Shown here: positions 21,164 through 30,162 of the stretch, one piece after another
Numbering within the stretch: the first letter of the stretch is position 1
Layout: each line of letters starts with the position of its first letter
Source of the DNA: Enterobacter sp. BIGb0383
GTDB taxonomy: Bacteria > Pseudomonadota > Gammaproteobacteria > Enterobacterales > Enterobacteriaceae
NCBI RefSeq assembly: GCF_003751845.1
Contig: NZ_RJKQ01000003.1
Span: forward strand, 372,001 to 436,000
DNA: 64,000 bases
Direction of reading: 5' to 3'
Position numbers and translations under genes: made by a program
Notes under the pieces: generated by a model
The model's database searches: none
What the model was told of the DNA's origin: nothing
Seen by the model: the letters and a program-made list of their open reading frames with translations, nothing else

Positions 21164-21649
21164 ATGACTGTATCGAACTCTGTTTTTTCAGATGATGCAT
21201 TTTTCGTTTACGGTCTCTGTGGCTTGTTAAGCCGGGAGTTTCTTAACGACTTTTTCATCGTTTTCGATCTCGACTGCCAATATGCAGATGAAGATCTTCT
21301 TCCCGTTCCAGAAGATAAAGAGGTAGTCGCCTTTGTTTCAAATGATATTGCCTTTTATAAGGCTGAAAAATTTGGTATGCCCCACGTCTTAGACAAAAAA
21401 AGTAGCGTGCAGGATATCCTCGATTTTTTTTTGCTTAAGCGTGATTCCGGTGCCTATCACACCAAAAGAAATTTAACCCAGCGTGAAAAAGAGATCCTGG
21501 CGTTAATGTCGGTTGGGGCGACGCATCAGGAGATGGCAGATAAATTAGGCATTAATTACAAAACATTTTATACCCACCGCAGAAACTTAATGCTGAAGTT
21601 AGGGTGTGATAATCGAATCTGTTTGCAAAATCTATTTTTGCAGCGATGA
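21164..21649 (+). CDS. LuxR-type fimbrial regulator
   Basis: The 161-residue protein has a C-terminal LuxR/FixJ helix-turn-helix at about 103-160 (LTQREKEILALMSVGATHQEMADKLGI and FYTHRRNLMLKLGC). The N-terminal part resembles a degenerate receiver or unknown sensor region without an obvious phosphorylation pocket. Small regulators of this kind often stand at the head of fimbrial operons. It precedes the major pilin by about 120 bases on the same strand. No strong ribosome site precedes ATG 21164. Confidence 0.8.
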   Translation: MTVSNSVFSDDAFFVYGLCGLLSREFLNDFFIVFDLDCQYADEDLLPVPEDKEVVAFVSNDIAFYKAEKFGMPHVLDKKSSVQDILDFFLLKRDSGAYHTKRNLTQREKEILALMSVGATHQEMADKLGINYKTFYTHRRNLMLKLGCDNRICLQNLFLQR

Positions 21650-21772
21650 ACGAACTCGCCAGTTAAATGGGCGTGAACTGAAGTGAAATAAAGCAGGTGT
21701 TTTAATTGGGGTCATCTCGACTCTGTATACCTATGGCTTTTTTAAATGAAACCTAAAACAAGGAATTTACAG

Positions 21773-22309
21773 ATGAGTAAATTAGTAAAACTGAGCGCGC
21801 TTTCCGTATTGCTGGCAACTTTTGGCGCAGGCGCAGCGCAGGGCGAAGGCGTTGTGAACTTTAAAGGCACCGTCGTCGATTCCCCGTGCGGGATTGAGTC
21901 TGACTCTGCGGATCAGTCCATCGACTTTGGTCAGATCTCAAAAGCGACGCTGGCCGCAGGCGGTATCTCTAAGCAGAAGACCCTGGATATCAAACTCGTT
22001 AACTGCGATATCAAAAATGTCGCCAAAGGCGTCCAGGTCACCTTTACCGGTAATACCCTGTCTGCACCGGATGACGACGGTGCAATGGTGCCGGTAGCGA
22101 CCGAGTTGGCGACCTCCGGCCCGACCAATACCGCGGTGATCATCAACAACGGTGCGGACCTGAGCTTTGGTACCGCCACCAACTTTATCCCGCTGGGTGC
22201 CGGTCAGAACACGCTGCAGTTCCAGACCTGGGTGAAGCAGGCCACCGGCAAAACCGTTGCTGCGGGCGATTTTACTGCGGTCGCGAACTTTAACCTGAGC
22301 TACCAGTAA
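21773..22309 (+). CDS. Major fimbrial subunit (PapA-like)
   Basis: ATG 21773 after AAGGAAT gives 178 residues. A signal peptide ends near GAAQG, and the mature pilin has the paired Cys of chaperone-usher subunits (SPCGIES and LVNCDIKN), the VNFKGTVVDSPC opening and the terminal beta-strand NFNLSYQ used for donor-strand complementation. Being first in the operon, followed by a stem-loop, it is the likely shaft subunit. Confidence 0.92.
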   Translation: MSKLVKLSALSVLLATFGAGAAQGEGVVNFKGTVVDSPCGIESDSADQSIDFGQISKATLAAGGISKQKTLDIKLVNCDIKNVAKGVQVTFTGNTLSAPDDDGAMVPVATELATSGPTNTAVIINNGADLSFGTATNFIPLGAGQNTLQFQTWVKQATGKTVAAGDFTAVANFNLSYQ

Positions 22310-22320
22310 ATCCGGAGAGG

Positions 22321-22341
22321 AGCAGGGCAGGATGCCCTGCT
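22321..22341 (+). other. Stem-loop after the major pilin gene
   Basis: AGCAGGGCA-GGA-TGCCCTGCT, a 9-base perfect stem, lies between the pilin and usher genes. No T-run follows. In fimbrial operons such hairpins stabilise the pilin mRNA or reduce downstream transcription, which would help give far more shaft subunit than usher. A hairpin in the same place occurs in the second operon at 55655. Confidence 0.6.
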
Positions 22342-22364
22342 TCCAGGGAAGGAGCGAACCAGGG

Positions 22365-22412
22365 ATGGTTTTTAGTTATTTTAACGATGACCGGTATTGC
22401 AATGAAAAATAA
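22365..22412 (+). CDS. Possible 15-codon leader ORF overlapping the usher start
   Basis: An ATG at 22365, 10 bases after the only clear ribosome site in this gap (AAGGAG at 22349-22354), opens a 15-residue frame (MVFSYFNDDRYCNEK) that stops at 22410-22412. It runs across both candidate usher starts (22387 and 22402), neither of which has its own ribosome site. Translational coupling through this leader is plausible but unproven. Confidence 0.35.
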   Translation: MVFSYFNDDRYCNEK

Positions 22413-24897
22413 TCTATTTGCCATCATTAAAATGACTATGGCCGCGCTCTGTCTGTGTCTTTTTAAAAACGCACAGGCTGTTGAGTTTAATACCGATGTG
22501 ATTGATTCCAGCGATCGTGAAAATATCGATTTTTCCCGTTTTTCGCAGGCCGGATACATCATGCCGGGAGAGTACCAGCTCCAGATGGTGGTCAATGGTC
22601 AGAACGTCTCGGCGGGCGAAACGGCGGTCTCTTTTATTGATGTGCCGGATGGCGAAGGCCAGTCGACATCAAAAGTCTGTCTGACCCCGGAGATGGTGGC
22701 GCAGATTGGCTTAACCGAGGCGGCACAAAGCAAGGTGACAGGGTGGAATAACCAGGCCTGTGTCGATCTGGCGCCGTTATCCGGTACGACGGTTCAGGCG
22801 GATCTTGCCGCTGGCGTGCTGAATATCAATCTGCCGAGGGCGCTGCTGGAGTATTCCGATGCTTCCTGGCTACCGCCTTCCCGCTGGGAAAACGGTATTC
22901 CTGGCCTGCTGGTGGATTACAACCTGAACGGCAATCTGACGCGTCCGAATGAGGGTGGGCAGACGCAGTCGCTGAGCTATAACGGCACCCTGGGCGCTAA
23001 TGTCGATGCCTGGCGATTCAGAGGGGATTATCAGGGGAGCATTAACCGGACGGGCGGCAGTGCATCCGGTACGCAGCGACAGTCTGCCTGGACGCGCTTT
23101 TATCTGTACCGCGCGATCCCACAGCTACAGTCAAAGCTGACGCTGGGTGAAAACTATATTAACTCGGATATTTTCAGCTCCTGGTCCTATACGGGGGCCA
23201 GCCTGGAGAGTGACGACAGGATGCTGCCGCCCCGGCTGCGCGGTTACGCGCCGCAAATTACCGGGCTGGCGGAAACCAACGCCCGGGTGATCGTGACCCA
23301 GCAGGGCCGCGTGCTGTACGACTCTACCGTGCCTGCCGGGCCGTTCAGCATCCAGGATCTGGATAGCGCCGTTCGTGGCCGACTGGACGTGGAGGTGATT
23401 GAGAGCAACGGCCAGAGAAAGACCTTTAACGTCGATACGGCTTATGTGCCTTATCTGACGCGTCCGGGCCAGGTACGCTACAAGCTGGTTGGCGGGCGTT
23501 CCCGCTATATCGGGCACGAGACTGAAGGCCCGGTGTTTACCGGCGGTGAACTGTCATGGGGCGTCGACAATAACTGGTCGGTCTACGGCGGCGGCGTCTT
23601 TTCCGATGCCTATAACGCCCTGGCCCTGGGGATTGGTCGGGATCTGTATGAGTGGGGCGCGCTGTCGACGGACGTTACCCAGTCCGTTGCGCGTCTGGAT
23701 GACAGAGGGACACAAACGGGGAAATCCTGGCGTTTGAGTTATTCGAAGCGCTTTGATGAGGCCAATACGGATATCACCTTTGCGGGTTATCGCTTCTCCG
23801 AGCGCAATTATATGACGATGCAGGGCTATCTCGATGCCCGCTATCGGGAAGGTATTGCCGGACGCGATAAAGAGCTCTATACGGTTTCGCTGAATAAATA
23901 TTTCGCCGAACAGCGCATGTCGGTGAATCTTCAGTACAGCCATCAGACATTCTGGGATCTGGGCGCGTCGAATTATTACACGGTCTCTTTTAACCAGTAT
24001 TTCGACGCGCTGGGACTGAAAAATCTCTCCGTCGGGCTGACGGCATCGCGAACAAAATATCTCGGCCGCGATAACGACGCCGGGTACCTGCGTATTTCCG
24101 TGCCGCTGGGCAATGGCATGCTCAGTTATAACGGCAGTATGAACGACAGCCGTTTTACGCAGACGGTGGGTTATAGCAGCACCCTGAATGAGGGGATGGA
24201 CAGTTACAACATTAATGCCGGATTAAACCACGGCGATAGCGATAGCCGGGGTGGACAGCTGAACGGTTATTACAGCCGCCACAGCTCGCTGGCCGATATG
24301 TCGGCCTCCTTTGCCACGGTGCAGAACAGCTACAGCACGCTGGGGCTAAGCGCCTCCGGTGGTGCGACGCTGACGGCGAAAGGTGCCGCTCTGCACGCGG
24401 GTGGGATGAACGGCGGGACGCGGATGCTGGTTTCTACGGACGGCATCGGCGGTGTGCCCGTGGACGGTGGGCGAGTGTTCACTAACCTGTGGGGAACCGG
24501 CGTGGTAACGGATGTCAGCAGCTACTACCGCAACAGGGTATCCGTGGATATCAACAAGCTGCCGGAGGACATGGAAGCCCGGCAGTCCGTGGTGGAATCG
24601 GCGCTCACGGAAGGTGCCATCGGCTACCGCAAATTTGACGTGCTGAAAGGGGCGCGGTTATTTGCCGTGCTGCGTATGGCGGACAACGGCCACCCGCCTT
24701 TTGGTGCCGCCGTGCTCAACGCCAAAGGGCGGGAATTAGGTATGGTCGGCGATGACGGCCTTGCCTGGCTCAGCGGCGTGAATCCGGGTGAAACCCTTAA
24801 TATTAACTGGGACGGGAAAGTTCAGTGCCGCAGTGATATTCCGGCCGTGATTAAACCCGACCAACAATTATTACTGCCGTGCCAGTCAGCGCGGTAA
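22387..24897 (+). CDS. Fimbrial outer-membrane usher (PapC-like)
   Basis: The 836 residues (831 if ATG 22402 is used) form a full-length usher: signal peptide ending KNAQA, N-terminal periplasmic domain beginning VEFNTDVIDSSDRENIDFSRF, a 24-strand barrel with a plug, and the C-terminal domains ending LLLPCQSAR. Blocks such as INSDIFSSWSYTGASLESDD and LRGYAPQITGLAETNARV match the P-fimbria usher PapC closely, so this is a pi-type system. It forms the assembly pore and receives chaperone-subunit complexes. Confidence 0.95.
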   Translation: MTGIAMKNNLFAIIKMTMAALCLCLFKNAQAVEFNTDVIDSSDRENIDFSRFSQAGYIMPGEYQLQMVVNGQNVSAGETAVSFIDVPDGEGQSTSKVCLTPEMVAQIGLTEAAQSKVTGWNNQACVDLAPLSGTTVQADLAAGVLNINLPRALLEYSDASWLPPSRWENGIPGLLVDYNLNGNLTRPNEGGQTQSLSYNGTLGANVDAWRFRGDYQGSINRTGGSASGTQRQSAWTRFYLYRAIPQLQSKLTLGENYINSDIFSSWSYTGASLESDDRMLPPRLRGYAPQITGLAETNARVIVTQQGRVLYDSTVPAGPFSIQDLDSAVRGRLDVEVIESNGQRKTFNVDTAYVPYLTRPGQVRYKLVGGRSRYIGHETEGPVFTGGELSWGVDNNWSVYGGGVFSDAYNALALGIGRDLYEWGALSTDVTQSVARLDDRGTQTGKSWRLSYSKRFDEANTDITFAGYRFSERNYMTMQGYLDARYREGIAGRDKELYTVSLNKYFAEQRMSVNLQYSHQTFWDLGASNYYTVSFNQYFDALGLKNLSVGLTASRTKYLGRDNDAGYLRISVPLGNGMLSYNGSMNDSRFTQTVGYSSTLNEGMDSYNINAGLNHGDSDSRGGQLNGYYSRHSSLADMSASFATVQNSYSTLGLSASGGATLTAKGAALHAGGMNGGTRMLVSTDGIGGVPVDGGRVFTNLWGTGVVTDVSSYYRNRVSVDINKLPEDMEARQSVVESALTEGAIGYRKFDVLKGARLFAVLRMADNGHPPFGAAVLNAKGRELGMVGDDGLAWLSGVNPGETLNINWDGKVQCRSDIPAVIKPDQQLLLPCQSAR

Positions 24898-24920
24898 CGA
24901 AAGAGTAAGAGGAAATAAAG

Positions 24921-25640
24921 ATGTTTAAATTTAAATCGCTGCTGCTGATCGCCGGTATTTGTGCCGCGTCGGCAGGACAGGCCGCTATTTCACTGGACCG
25001 TACCCGTATTATTTATAACGGTGATGAAAAGTCCGTGGCCCTGAATATTGCCAATGAAAATGAGCAGCTGCCTTATCTGGCGCAATCCTGGCTGGAAAAT
25101 GAGCGGCATGAAAAAATCACTACCGGCCCGCTGGTGGTGACGCCACCGGTCCAGCGTCTGGAAGCCGGAGCAAAAAGCCAGCTCAGGCTGATGGCCACGC
25201 CCGGCATCAGTCAGCTTCCCCAGGATCGCGAAAGCCTTTTCTATTTTAACCTGCGCGAAATTCCTCCGAAGAGTGATAAAGCAAATGTGCTGCAGATAGC
25301 CCTGCAGACCCAGGTCAAACTCTTCTGGCGCCCGGAGGCGATCAAGGCCGAGCCGAACAAGGCCTGGCAGGATCAGGTGGTGCTGCACCCGGAAGCGGGT
25401 GGATATCGCATCACTAACCCGACGCCGTACTACATCACCATTATCGGCTTTGGCGTGACCCGCAAAGATGCCGAGGACGGGGAGTTTGAGGCGGTCATGG
25501 TCGCGCCGAAGTCAGATCTAAGCGTGAAAGCGCCGCAGACCCGAACGCCGTGGCTGACCTTTATTAACGACTACGGCGGTCGTCCGACGCTGCCGTTCCG
25601 CTGCACGGGCAGCCAGTGTACGGCTGCGGAGAAGGCGTAA
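24921..25640 (+). CDS. Periplasmic fimbrial chaperone (PapD-like)
   Basis: The 239 residues have a signal peptide ending AGQA, two Ig-like domains, the ISLDRTRIIYNGDEKSVAL opening and the LFYFNLREIPPKS signature of PapD-like chaperones. The conserved Arg near residue 30 and Lys near residue 130 that anchor the subunit C-terminus appear to be present (TRIIY, QVKLFWRPEAIK). It holds pilins by donor-strand complementation and delivers them to the usher. AGAGGAAAT precedes the start. Confidence 0.94.
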   Translation: MFKFKSLLLIAGICAASAGQAAISLDRTRIIYNGDEKSVALNIANENEQLPYLAQSWLENERHEKITTGPLVVTPPVQRLEAGAKSQLRLMATPGISQLPQDRESLFYFNLREIPPKSDKANVLQIALQTQVKLFWRPEAIKAEPNKAWQDQVVLHPEAGGYRITNPTPYYITIIGFGVTRKDAEDGEFEAVMVAPKSDLSVKAPQTRTPWLTFINDYGGRPTLPFRCTGSQCTAAEKA

Positions 25641-25642
25641 CG

Positions 25643-26170
25643 ATGGCTAAGCTCATCCTCTGTCTGATGCTGCTGTGTCTGAGCGGGAGTGGCGCGGCGG
25701 ATATGGCCTTTACCGGCAATCTGCTGGACAGACCCTGCCAGTTAGATCCGACCTCGGCCGCTCAGGATGTGGTTTTTATGCAGAGCGCGCTGCCGCAGTT
25801 TCACCACGCGCCGGGCAGAAGTCCGGCGAAACGTTTTCCCATCAAACTGCTCAACTGCCGGGCGGAGTCGATCGGCAAAGTGGTTAAGGTCGTCTTCTCC
25901 GGCGAACCGGAACAGGGCCTGCCGGGGACGCTAAAAGTCGCTGGCGTGAATGCGGGCAGGCTGGGGATTCAGATTGTCGATACGGACGGGCAGACGCCGC
26001 TGGCGCTGGGCGATGCGCATCGCGCGGGTAACGGGGATGTGATTAGCGCTGAGGCAGTCACCCTCAACTTCAGCGCGTATGTGCAGGCCACGCCAGAGGC
26101 GCTGGCGGAGAGAAGCGTGACGGCCGGGGAGTACAGCGCCATTGCCACCTTTGAGATTAACTACCAGTGA
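25643..26170 (+). CDS. Minor fimbrial subunit (PapK-like position)
   Basis: ATG 25643, two bases after the chaperone stop with GGAGAAGG upstream, gives 175 residues. It has a signal peptide ending SGAAD, pilin Cys at DRPCQLD and LLNCRAES, and the C-terminal strand FEINYQ. Its place just after the chaperone matches adaptor/terminator subunits in pap-type operons. Which minor pilin it is cannot be settled by eye. Confidence 0.85.
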   Translation: MAKLILCLMLLCLSGSGAADMAFTGNLLDRPCQLDPTSAAQDVVFMQSALPQFHHAPGRSPAKRFPIKLLNCRAESIGKVVKVVFSGEPEQGLPGTLKVAGVNAGRLGIQIVDTDGQTPLALGDAHRAGNGDVISAEAVTLNFSAYVQATPEALAERSVTAGEYSAIATFEINYQ

Positions 26171-26195
26171 TATGGAACGGAAAAAGGAAGTCGAG

Positions 26196-26720
26196 ATGAA
26201 GACGGTTAAGAAAAGCGTCGCCGCGCTGCTGGTCTCCTGCCTGCTGCCCCTGACGGCAGGGGCGGATACCGGCATGGTTTTTACCGGGAACCTGGTCGTT
26301 CCCCTGTGCACGGTGAACAACAATACCCAGGTGACGGTGCCTTTTGGCGACGTGGAGATCCAGACGCTGGCGGCGGCGAACACGCCCTATCAGCTTCGGG
26401 AAGTCAATATTCCCATCGTCTGCCCGTACACCTCCGGCACGCCGAGGCTGACGGTGACCACATCCTCCGCCCACAATGCGACCCAGGGCGTGCTGAAAAC
26501 CTCAAAGTACAGCGAAGGGCTGGTTGTCTATTTACGCCAGAAAGATGGTACGACGGCGCTGCCGCTGGGAACAGAAACCACCGTCACCTCCTCCGTTACC
26601 GGCACCGGTACGGCACGAACCTTAACCCTGAAGGCCGGGATTGGTCGGATAAACAGCCTGGATCTGTTGACCCCTGGCGAATTTACGGCCAGTTCGACGC
26701 TACAGGTACGGTATCTGTAA
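26196..26720 (+). CDS. Minor fimbrial subunit (PapE-like position)
   Basis: ATG 26196 after AAGGAAG gives 174 residues. A signal peptide ends AGADT, with Cys at VPLCTVN and IVCPYTS, and a C-terminal strand LQVRYL. The N-terminal mature region GMVFTGNLVVPLCTVNN is PapE/F-like. It probably forms part of the tip fibrillum. Confidence 0.85.
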   Translation: MKTVKKSVAALLVSCLLPLTAGADTGMVFTGNLVVPLCTVNNNTQVTVPFGDVEIQTLAAANTPYQLREVNIPIVCPYTSGTPRLTVTTSSAHNATQGVLKTSKYSEGLVVYLRQKDGTTALPLGTETTVTSSVTGTGTARTLTLKAGIGRINSLDLLTPGEFTASSTLQVRYL

Positions 26721-26741
26721 TGCCCGGCGAGGAGGGGAGAG

Positions 26742-27284
26742 ATGAGTAACCTGTGCCATCGCGCTGCTGCGTTTGCCCTGGTTCTGACGGCATCCGCCGC
26801 GCAGGCTGACAGTGTGAATGTGTCCATTACCGGCACCGTCCAGATCCCCACCTGCACGATTAACGGGGGCAAAACGATTGAGGTTAATTTCGGCAATCTA
26901 CCCGTCGGTAATCTGAGCAGCGGGCAGTATCCGCAGACCCGACAGGTGAGCGTTTACTGTCCTTATACCAATAACGTGCCCTTTGTCAGGATCACCGGCC
27001 CGGCGCTCTCGGGCGCTCCCCAGAACAATGTGCTGGCGAGCTCGGTGAGTAACTTCGGGATTGCCCTTTATCAGGGCGCCGACCAGAGCAAGCCCATGCT
27101 GCTGGGTAATGGCATGACGAGTAACGGTATTAATCTGGGCTATGTCCTTACCCAGGGCTTTGCCGAAAACGGCAATGGCAACGCCGTGCTGACCTTTACG
27201 GCGGTGCCCTGGGCGGCGGCCAGCACGGTGTTGAAAGCGGGCAGTTTTAGCGCTACCGCCACCATGTCAGTGAATTATCTCTGA
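26742..27284 (+). CDS. Minor fimbrial subunit (PapF-like)
   Basis: The 180 residues have a signal peptide ending SAAQA, then VNVSITGTVQIPTCTINGGKTI and SVYCPYTNNVPFVRITGPAL, and an end in ATMSVNYL. The IPPCTINNG-like and ISCPY-like blocks match PapF, the adaptor that joins the adhesin to the tip fibrillum. It lies directly before the adhesin, as papF lies before papG. GGAGGGG precedes the ATG. Confidence 0.87.
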   Translation: MSNLCHRAAAFALVLTASAAQADSVNVSITGTVQIPTCTINGGKTIEVNFGNLPVGNLSSGQYPQTRQVSVYCPYTNNVPFVRITGPALSGAPQNNVLASSVSNFGIALYQGADQSKPMLLGNGMTSNGINLGYVLTQGFAENGNGNAVLTFTAVPWAAASTVLKAGSFSATATMSVNYL

Positions 27285-27318
27285 CGCTGCGGCCTCTATT
27301 TTGACAAGAGTGAAGACA

Positions 27319-28470
27319 ATGAAAAATAACGCAAAAGGATGGCCCGCCATTCTGGTGCTGAGCCTGTTTATCAGCGCGATGATGCTGCTCCACACTAAAA
27401 CGGCCAGAGCTGCGGACAAGCCATGTAACCAGGGCATGATCGTCGGCGGTGTTAACTACAAAGCCACCAGTTTAGGCGGGATCTCCATGTCTAACGTGGT
27501 GGTAACCTGGACGGGCGGCGGCACCTACCATATCACCATGAACGTGGTGGCGAATCAGGGTCTGAAGAAGTGGTACTCCTCAACTACCCGTTCCGACTGG
27601 CAGGATGCCGGCACGCGCACCGACAGTATGACGACCCCGAATTATACCCGTATGGGCAGCTGCTCCAGCGGCCTGGTGGTTGCGGCACAGAAGACGACGA
27701 CCGGCGTCCCGATTGGCTCCGGGACCGGTATCGTCTCGCTGATCGCCGGACCGATGGGTGGCAACAAAGGCAATAACTTTGTCCTTTATGACGAGCGTCA
27801 GGACGGTTTTATCTCGATGGGGCAAATCGATGCCGCACCGCCCTATGCCATTGGCGTGACCAAAGAGGATGATAACGTTATCCGTAAAATCAGCTTTGAT
27901 GCCTGGTTTTATAATCTTTCCGGCGTCGCAGACGGCAACTATACGGTGTACGTCACGGTGCCCGTAGGGGCGACCACTACCTGGTTCCCGGACGGGAATG
28001 GCTACAACTACTGGTGGGCGACGGCGGGGAGAGATATTCCCTTAAATTATTCGATTACCGTCCCTGTCCAAATTCGCTCCGACGGCGGCCAGCCGGTAGA
28101 CCCGGATATCTCCTGCTCTATGCCCGGTGCGGTGACGCTCGCTCACGGCACGCTGACGCCTTCCGCGATCCAGAATTCAACGGCGGCCAGCACTATTTCC
28201 GTGACCTGTAATTCTGCGGCGACGGGTACGGTGCAGATTACCGGAGATAACAATAGCGCCGCCGCTTATGCCACGGTCAATCTCGGCCACGGTGTGACCA
28301 GTAGCGTCAGCGCCTCAAGGGATAATGTGAACTGGTCGCGAAACCTGACCTCGGTTCCGCTGGTAAAAGGGACGACCAGAGTGAATATTCGCTCGGTGCT
28401 CTCTGCGCCCGGCGAGGTGACGGCGGGTGCGCTCAAGGGCTCGGCGGTAGCGATTATCCGCTACAACTGA
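27319..28470 (+). CDS. Two-domain fimbrial tip adhesin (PapG-like)
   Basis: The start MKNNAK at 27319 gives 383 residues. After a signal peptide (ends ARAAD) comes a roughly 220-residue receptor-binding domain (CNQGMIVGGVNYKATSLGG to DIPLNYSITVPVQI). A pilin domain of about 130 residues follows (DPDISCSMPGAVTLAHGTL and ISVTCNSAATG, ending AIIRYN). This layout and the last place in the operon are those of PapG-type adhesins. The binding domain does not resemble a lectin I can name, so the receptor is unknown. Confidence 0.85.
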   Translation: MKNNAKGWPAILVLSLFISAMMLLHTKTARAADKPCNQGMIVGGVNYKATSLGGISMSNVVVTWTGGGTYHITMNVVANQGLKKWYSSTTRSDWQDAGTRTDSMTTPNYTRMGSCSSGLVVAAQKTTTGVPIGSGTGIVSLIAGPMGGNKGNNFVLYDERQDGFISMGQIDAAPPYAIGVTKEDDNVIRKISFDAWFYNLSGVADGNYTVYVTVPVGATTTWFPDGNGYNYWWATAGRDIPLNYSITVPVQIRSDGGQPVDPDISCSMPGAVTLAHGTLTPSAIQNSTAASTISVTCNSAATGTVQITGDNNSAAAYATVNLGHGVTSSVSASRDNVNWSRNLTSVPLVKGTTRVNIRSVLSAPGEVTAGALKGSAVAIIRYN

Positions 28471-28540
28471 CTTCCGGCAATCGGTGGATGTTGATAAAGT
28501 GAACGGCTAAGACTGAAACATCATCACAAGGACATTCAGC

Positions 28541-29176
28541 GTGACCGGCCGGATTGATTATCAGATTGAAAACTATCGCTTCACGGAACTGAACGAATCT
28601 CCCCGTCTGACCCGCCAGTGGGTTGAAGTCAGCGACGAATGTCGGCAGGCGGGGCTGGGAGCCGAAGCGCGGCTGCGGCTTGCCCTGCTGAATGTGGACT
28701 ATGTTTCCAGCTTTGAACTGCCTTTCCGACTGCTGCTGGTGCGCACGCCTCAGCTGATTGCCGGACTGCGTGATGAGCTGCAGATCAGCCAGAAAAGCGC
28801 CACCTTTAACGGCAAGCGCTTTGGCTGTGTCTACAGCCTGAAAACCGATCTCAGCACCATTCCGGATGAGTTCCGCTACAGCCTGGCGACCCGTATTCGC
28901 CGCGTTGATGACACCGGTACCGCCGCCACGCCCTTTCAGCAGATCGCCAAAGAGACCAAATCCCCGAAAGATCGCCTGAAGCTGGCGCTGGAGTCCGGGC
29001 TGGCGGTGACCGCGCTCGATGCCCTGTTCTGGTTTGGCAGCCAGCGCATTGCCGCCGATATCGCGACCCTGCGCAAGCGAGGCATGCGTATCGCGACGGC
29101 GGAAACGGACGTCTCAGATAATCTGACGGGGACAACAAGGCGGGTGCCGCTATATCGCCTTGTTGCGGCCAGCTAA
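28541..29176 (+). CDS. HTH-domain protein of unknown function
   Basis: GTG 28541 follows AAGGA and gives 211 residues. The first two thirds are unrecognised. The last 65 residues (DRLKLALESGLAVTALDALFW and IAADIATLRKRGMRIATAE) resemble the small helix-turn-helix seen at the end of phage-associated proteins (HTH_39-like), where a Leu/Ala-rich helix is followed by a recognition helix and a beta wing. It sits 70 bases after the adhesin on the same strand and might regulate or simply adjoin the fimbrial operon. Confidence 0.65.
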   Translation: MTGRIDYQIENYRFTELNESPRLTRQWVEVSDECRQAGLGAEARLRLALLNVDYVSSFELPFRLLLVRTPQLIAGLRDELQISQKSATFNGKRFGCVYSLKTDLSTIPDEFRYSLATRIRRVDDTGTAATPFQQIAKETKSPKDRLKLALESGLAVTALDALFWFGSQRIAADIATLRKRGMRIATAETDVSDNLTGTTRRVPLYRLVAAS

Positions 29177-29177
29177 C

Positions 29178-30041
29178 CTAATTCTGGCTTATCGCATCCA
29201 GACGAGCGACCACGTCGGGCGTTAGCTGCAGCGCGCCGCTTGCCAGATTCTGCTGAAGATGTTCCGGGGATGACGTGCCGGGTATCAGCAGAATGTTGGG
29301 CGAATGCTGCAGCAGCCAGGCCAGAGCAACCTGCATCGGCGTGGCGTTCAGCTCTTTCGCGACCTCATTCAGCTGTTCCGACTGCAGCGGGGAAAAACCG
29401 CCGAGTGGGAAAAAAGGCACATAGGGAATCCCCTGTTCGGCCAGCTGGTGGATCAGGGCTTCATCCTGACGATTAGCAATATTGTAGAGGTTCTGCACGC
29501 AGGCAATCGTTGTCATGCTTTGGGCATCGGCTACCTGCTTCGCGGTCACGTTGCTCAGACCGATATGGCGAATCAATCCCCGTTTTTTAAGCTTAATCAG
29601 CGTGTCCAGCTCCGCCTCCAGCGAGCCTTCTGCCGGGCCGTGCGTGTCAAACATGGCGCGCAGATTGACCACGTCGATAACGTCCAGGCCGAGATTGCGC
29701 AGGTTATCTTCCACTGCACGGGTCAGCTCGGCAGCGCTAAACGCGGGCAGCCAGTTGGCCTGCTCATCCCGACGGGCACCGACTTTGGTGACGATCACCA
29801 GGTCATCGGCGTAAGGGTGCAGAGCCTTTTTAATCAGCTGATTGGTCACGTGCGGGCCGTAAAAATCACTGGTATCGATATGATTCACCCCCGCCGCGAC
29901 GGCGTCACGCAGCACCTGCAGCGCACGAGCCTCGTCCGCCGGTGGGCCAAAAACATGCGGTCCCGCCAGCTGCATCGCGCCGTAACCCAGCCGCGCAACC
30001 TGACGATCGCCGAGGGAATAAGTCATTTCGGGAAAAGACAT
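29178..30041 (-). CDS. pdxI: Aldo-keto reductase, pyridoxal reductase PdxI (YdbC)-like
   Basis: ATG 30041 has a perfect AAGGAGGT upstream and gives 287 residues, the length of E. coli YdbC. Nearly every block matches: RLGYGAMQLAGPHVFGPP, NHIDTSDFYGPHVTNQLI (catalytic Tyr), VTKVGARRDE (Lys), YVPFFPLGGFSPLQ and PNILLIPGTSSPEHL. In E. coli this enzyme reduces pyridoxal to pyridoxine with NADPH. The long upstream extension to 30206 is non-coding for this gene and contains a toxin remnant instead. Confidence 0.9.
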   Translation of the reverse strand: MSFPEMTYSLGDRQVARLGYGAMQLAGPHVFGPPADEARALQVLRDAVAAGVNHIDTSDFYGPHVTNQLIKKALHPYADDLVIVTKVGARRDEQANWLPAFSAAELTRAVEDNLRNLGLDVIDVVNLRAMFDTHGPAEGSLEAELDTLIKLKKRGLIRHIGLSNVTAKQVADAQSMTTIACVQNLYNIANRQDEALIHQLAEQGIPYVPFFPLGGFSPLQSEQLNEVAKELNATPMQVALAWLLQHSPNILLIPGTSSPEHLQQNLASGALQLTPDVVARLDAISQN

Positions 30042-30162
30042 AGCAACCTCCTTTAGTACGGTATTCATTGATTGTAAGAGGAGAATGGCGATACCACTAT
30101 CCTGTTGAAACGGGACAGAGTGTTGCGATGGGGGGAACAATGGCGAAGACCAGGGTGGATAT

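Noticed and set aside
29304..30056. A 250-codon frame antisense to the aldo-keto reductase
   Set aside because: The reductase matches E. coli YdbC along its length with an excellent ribosome site.
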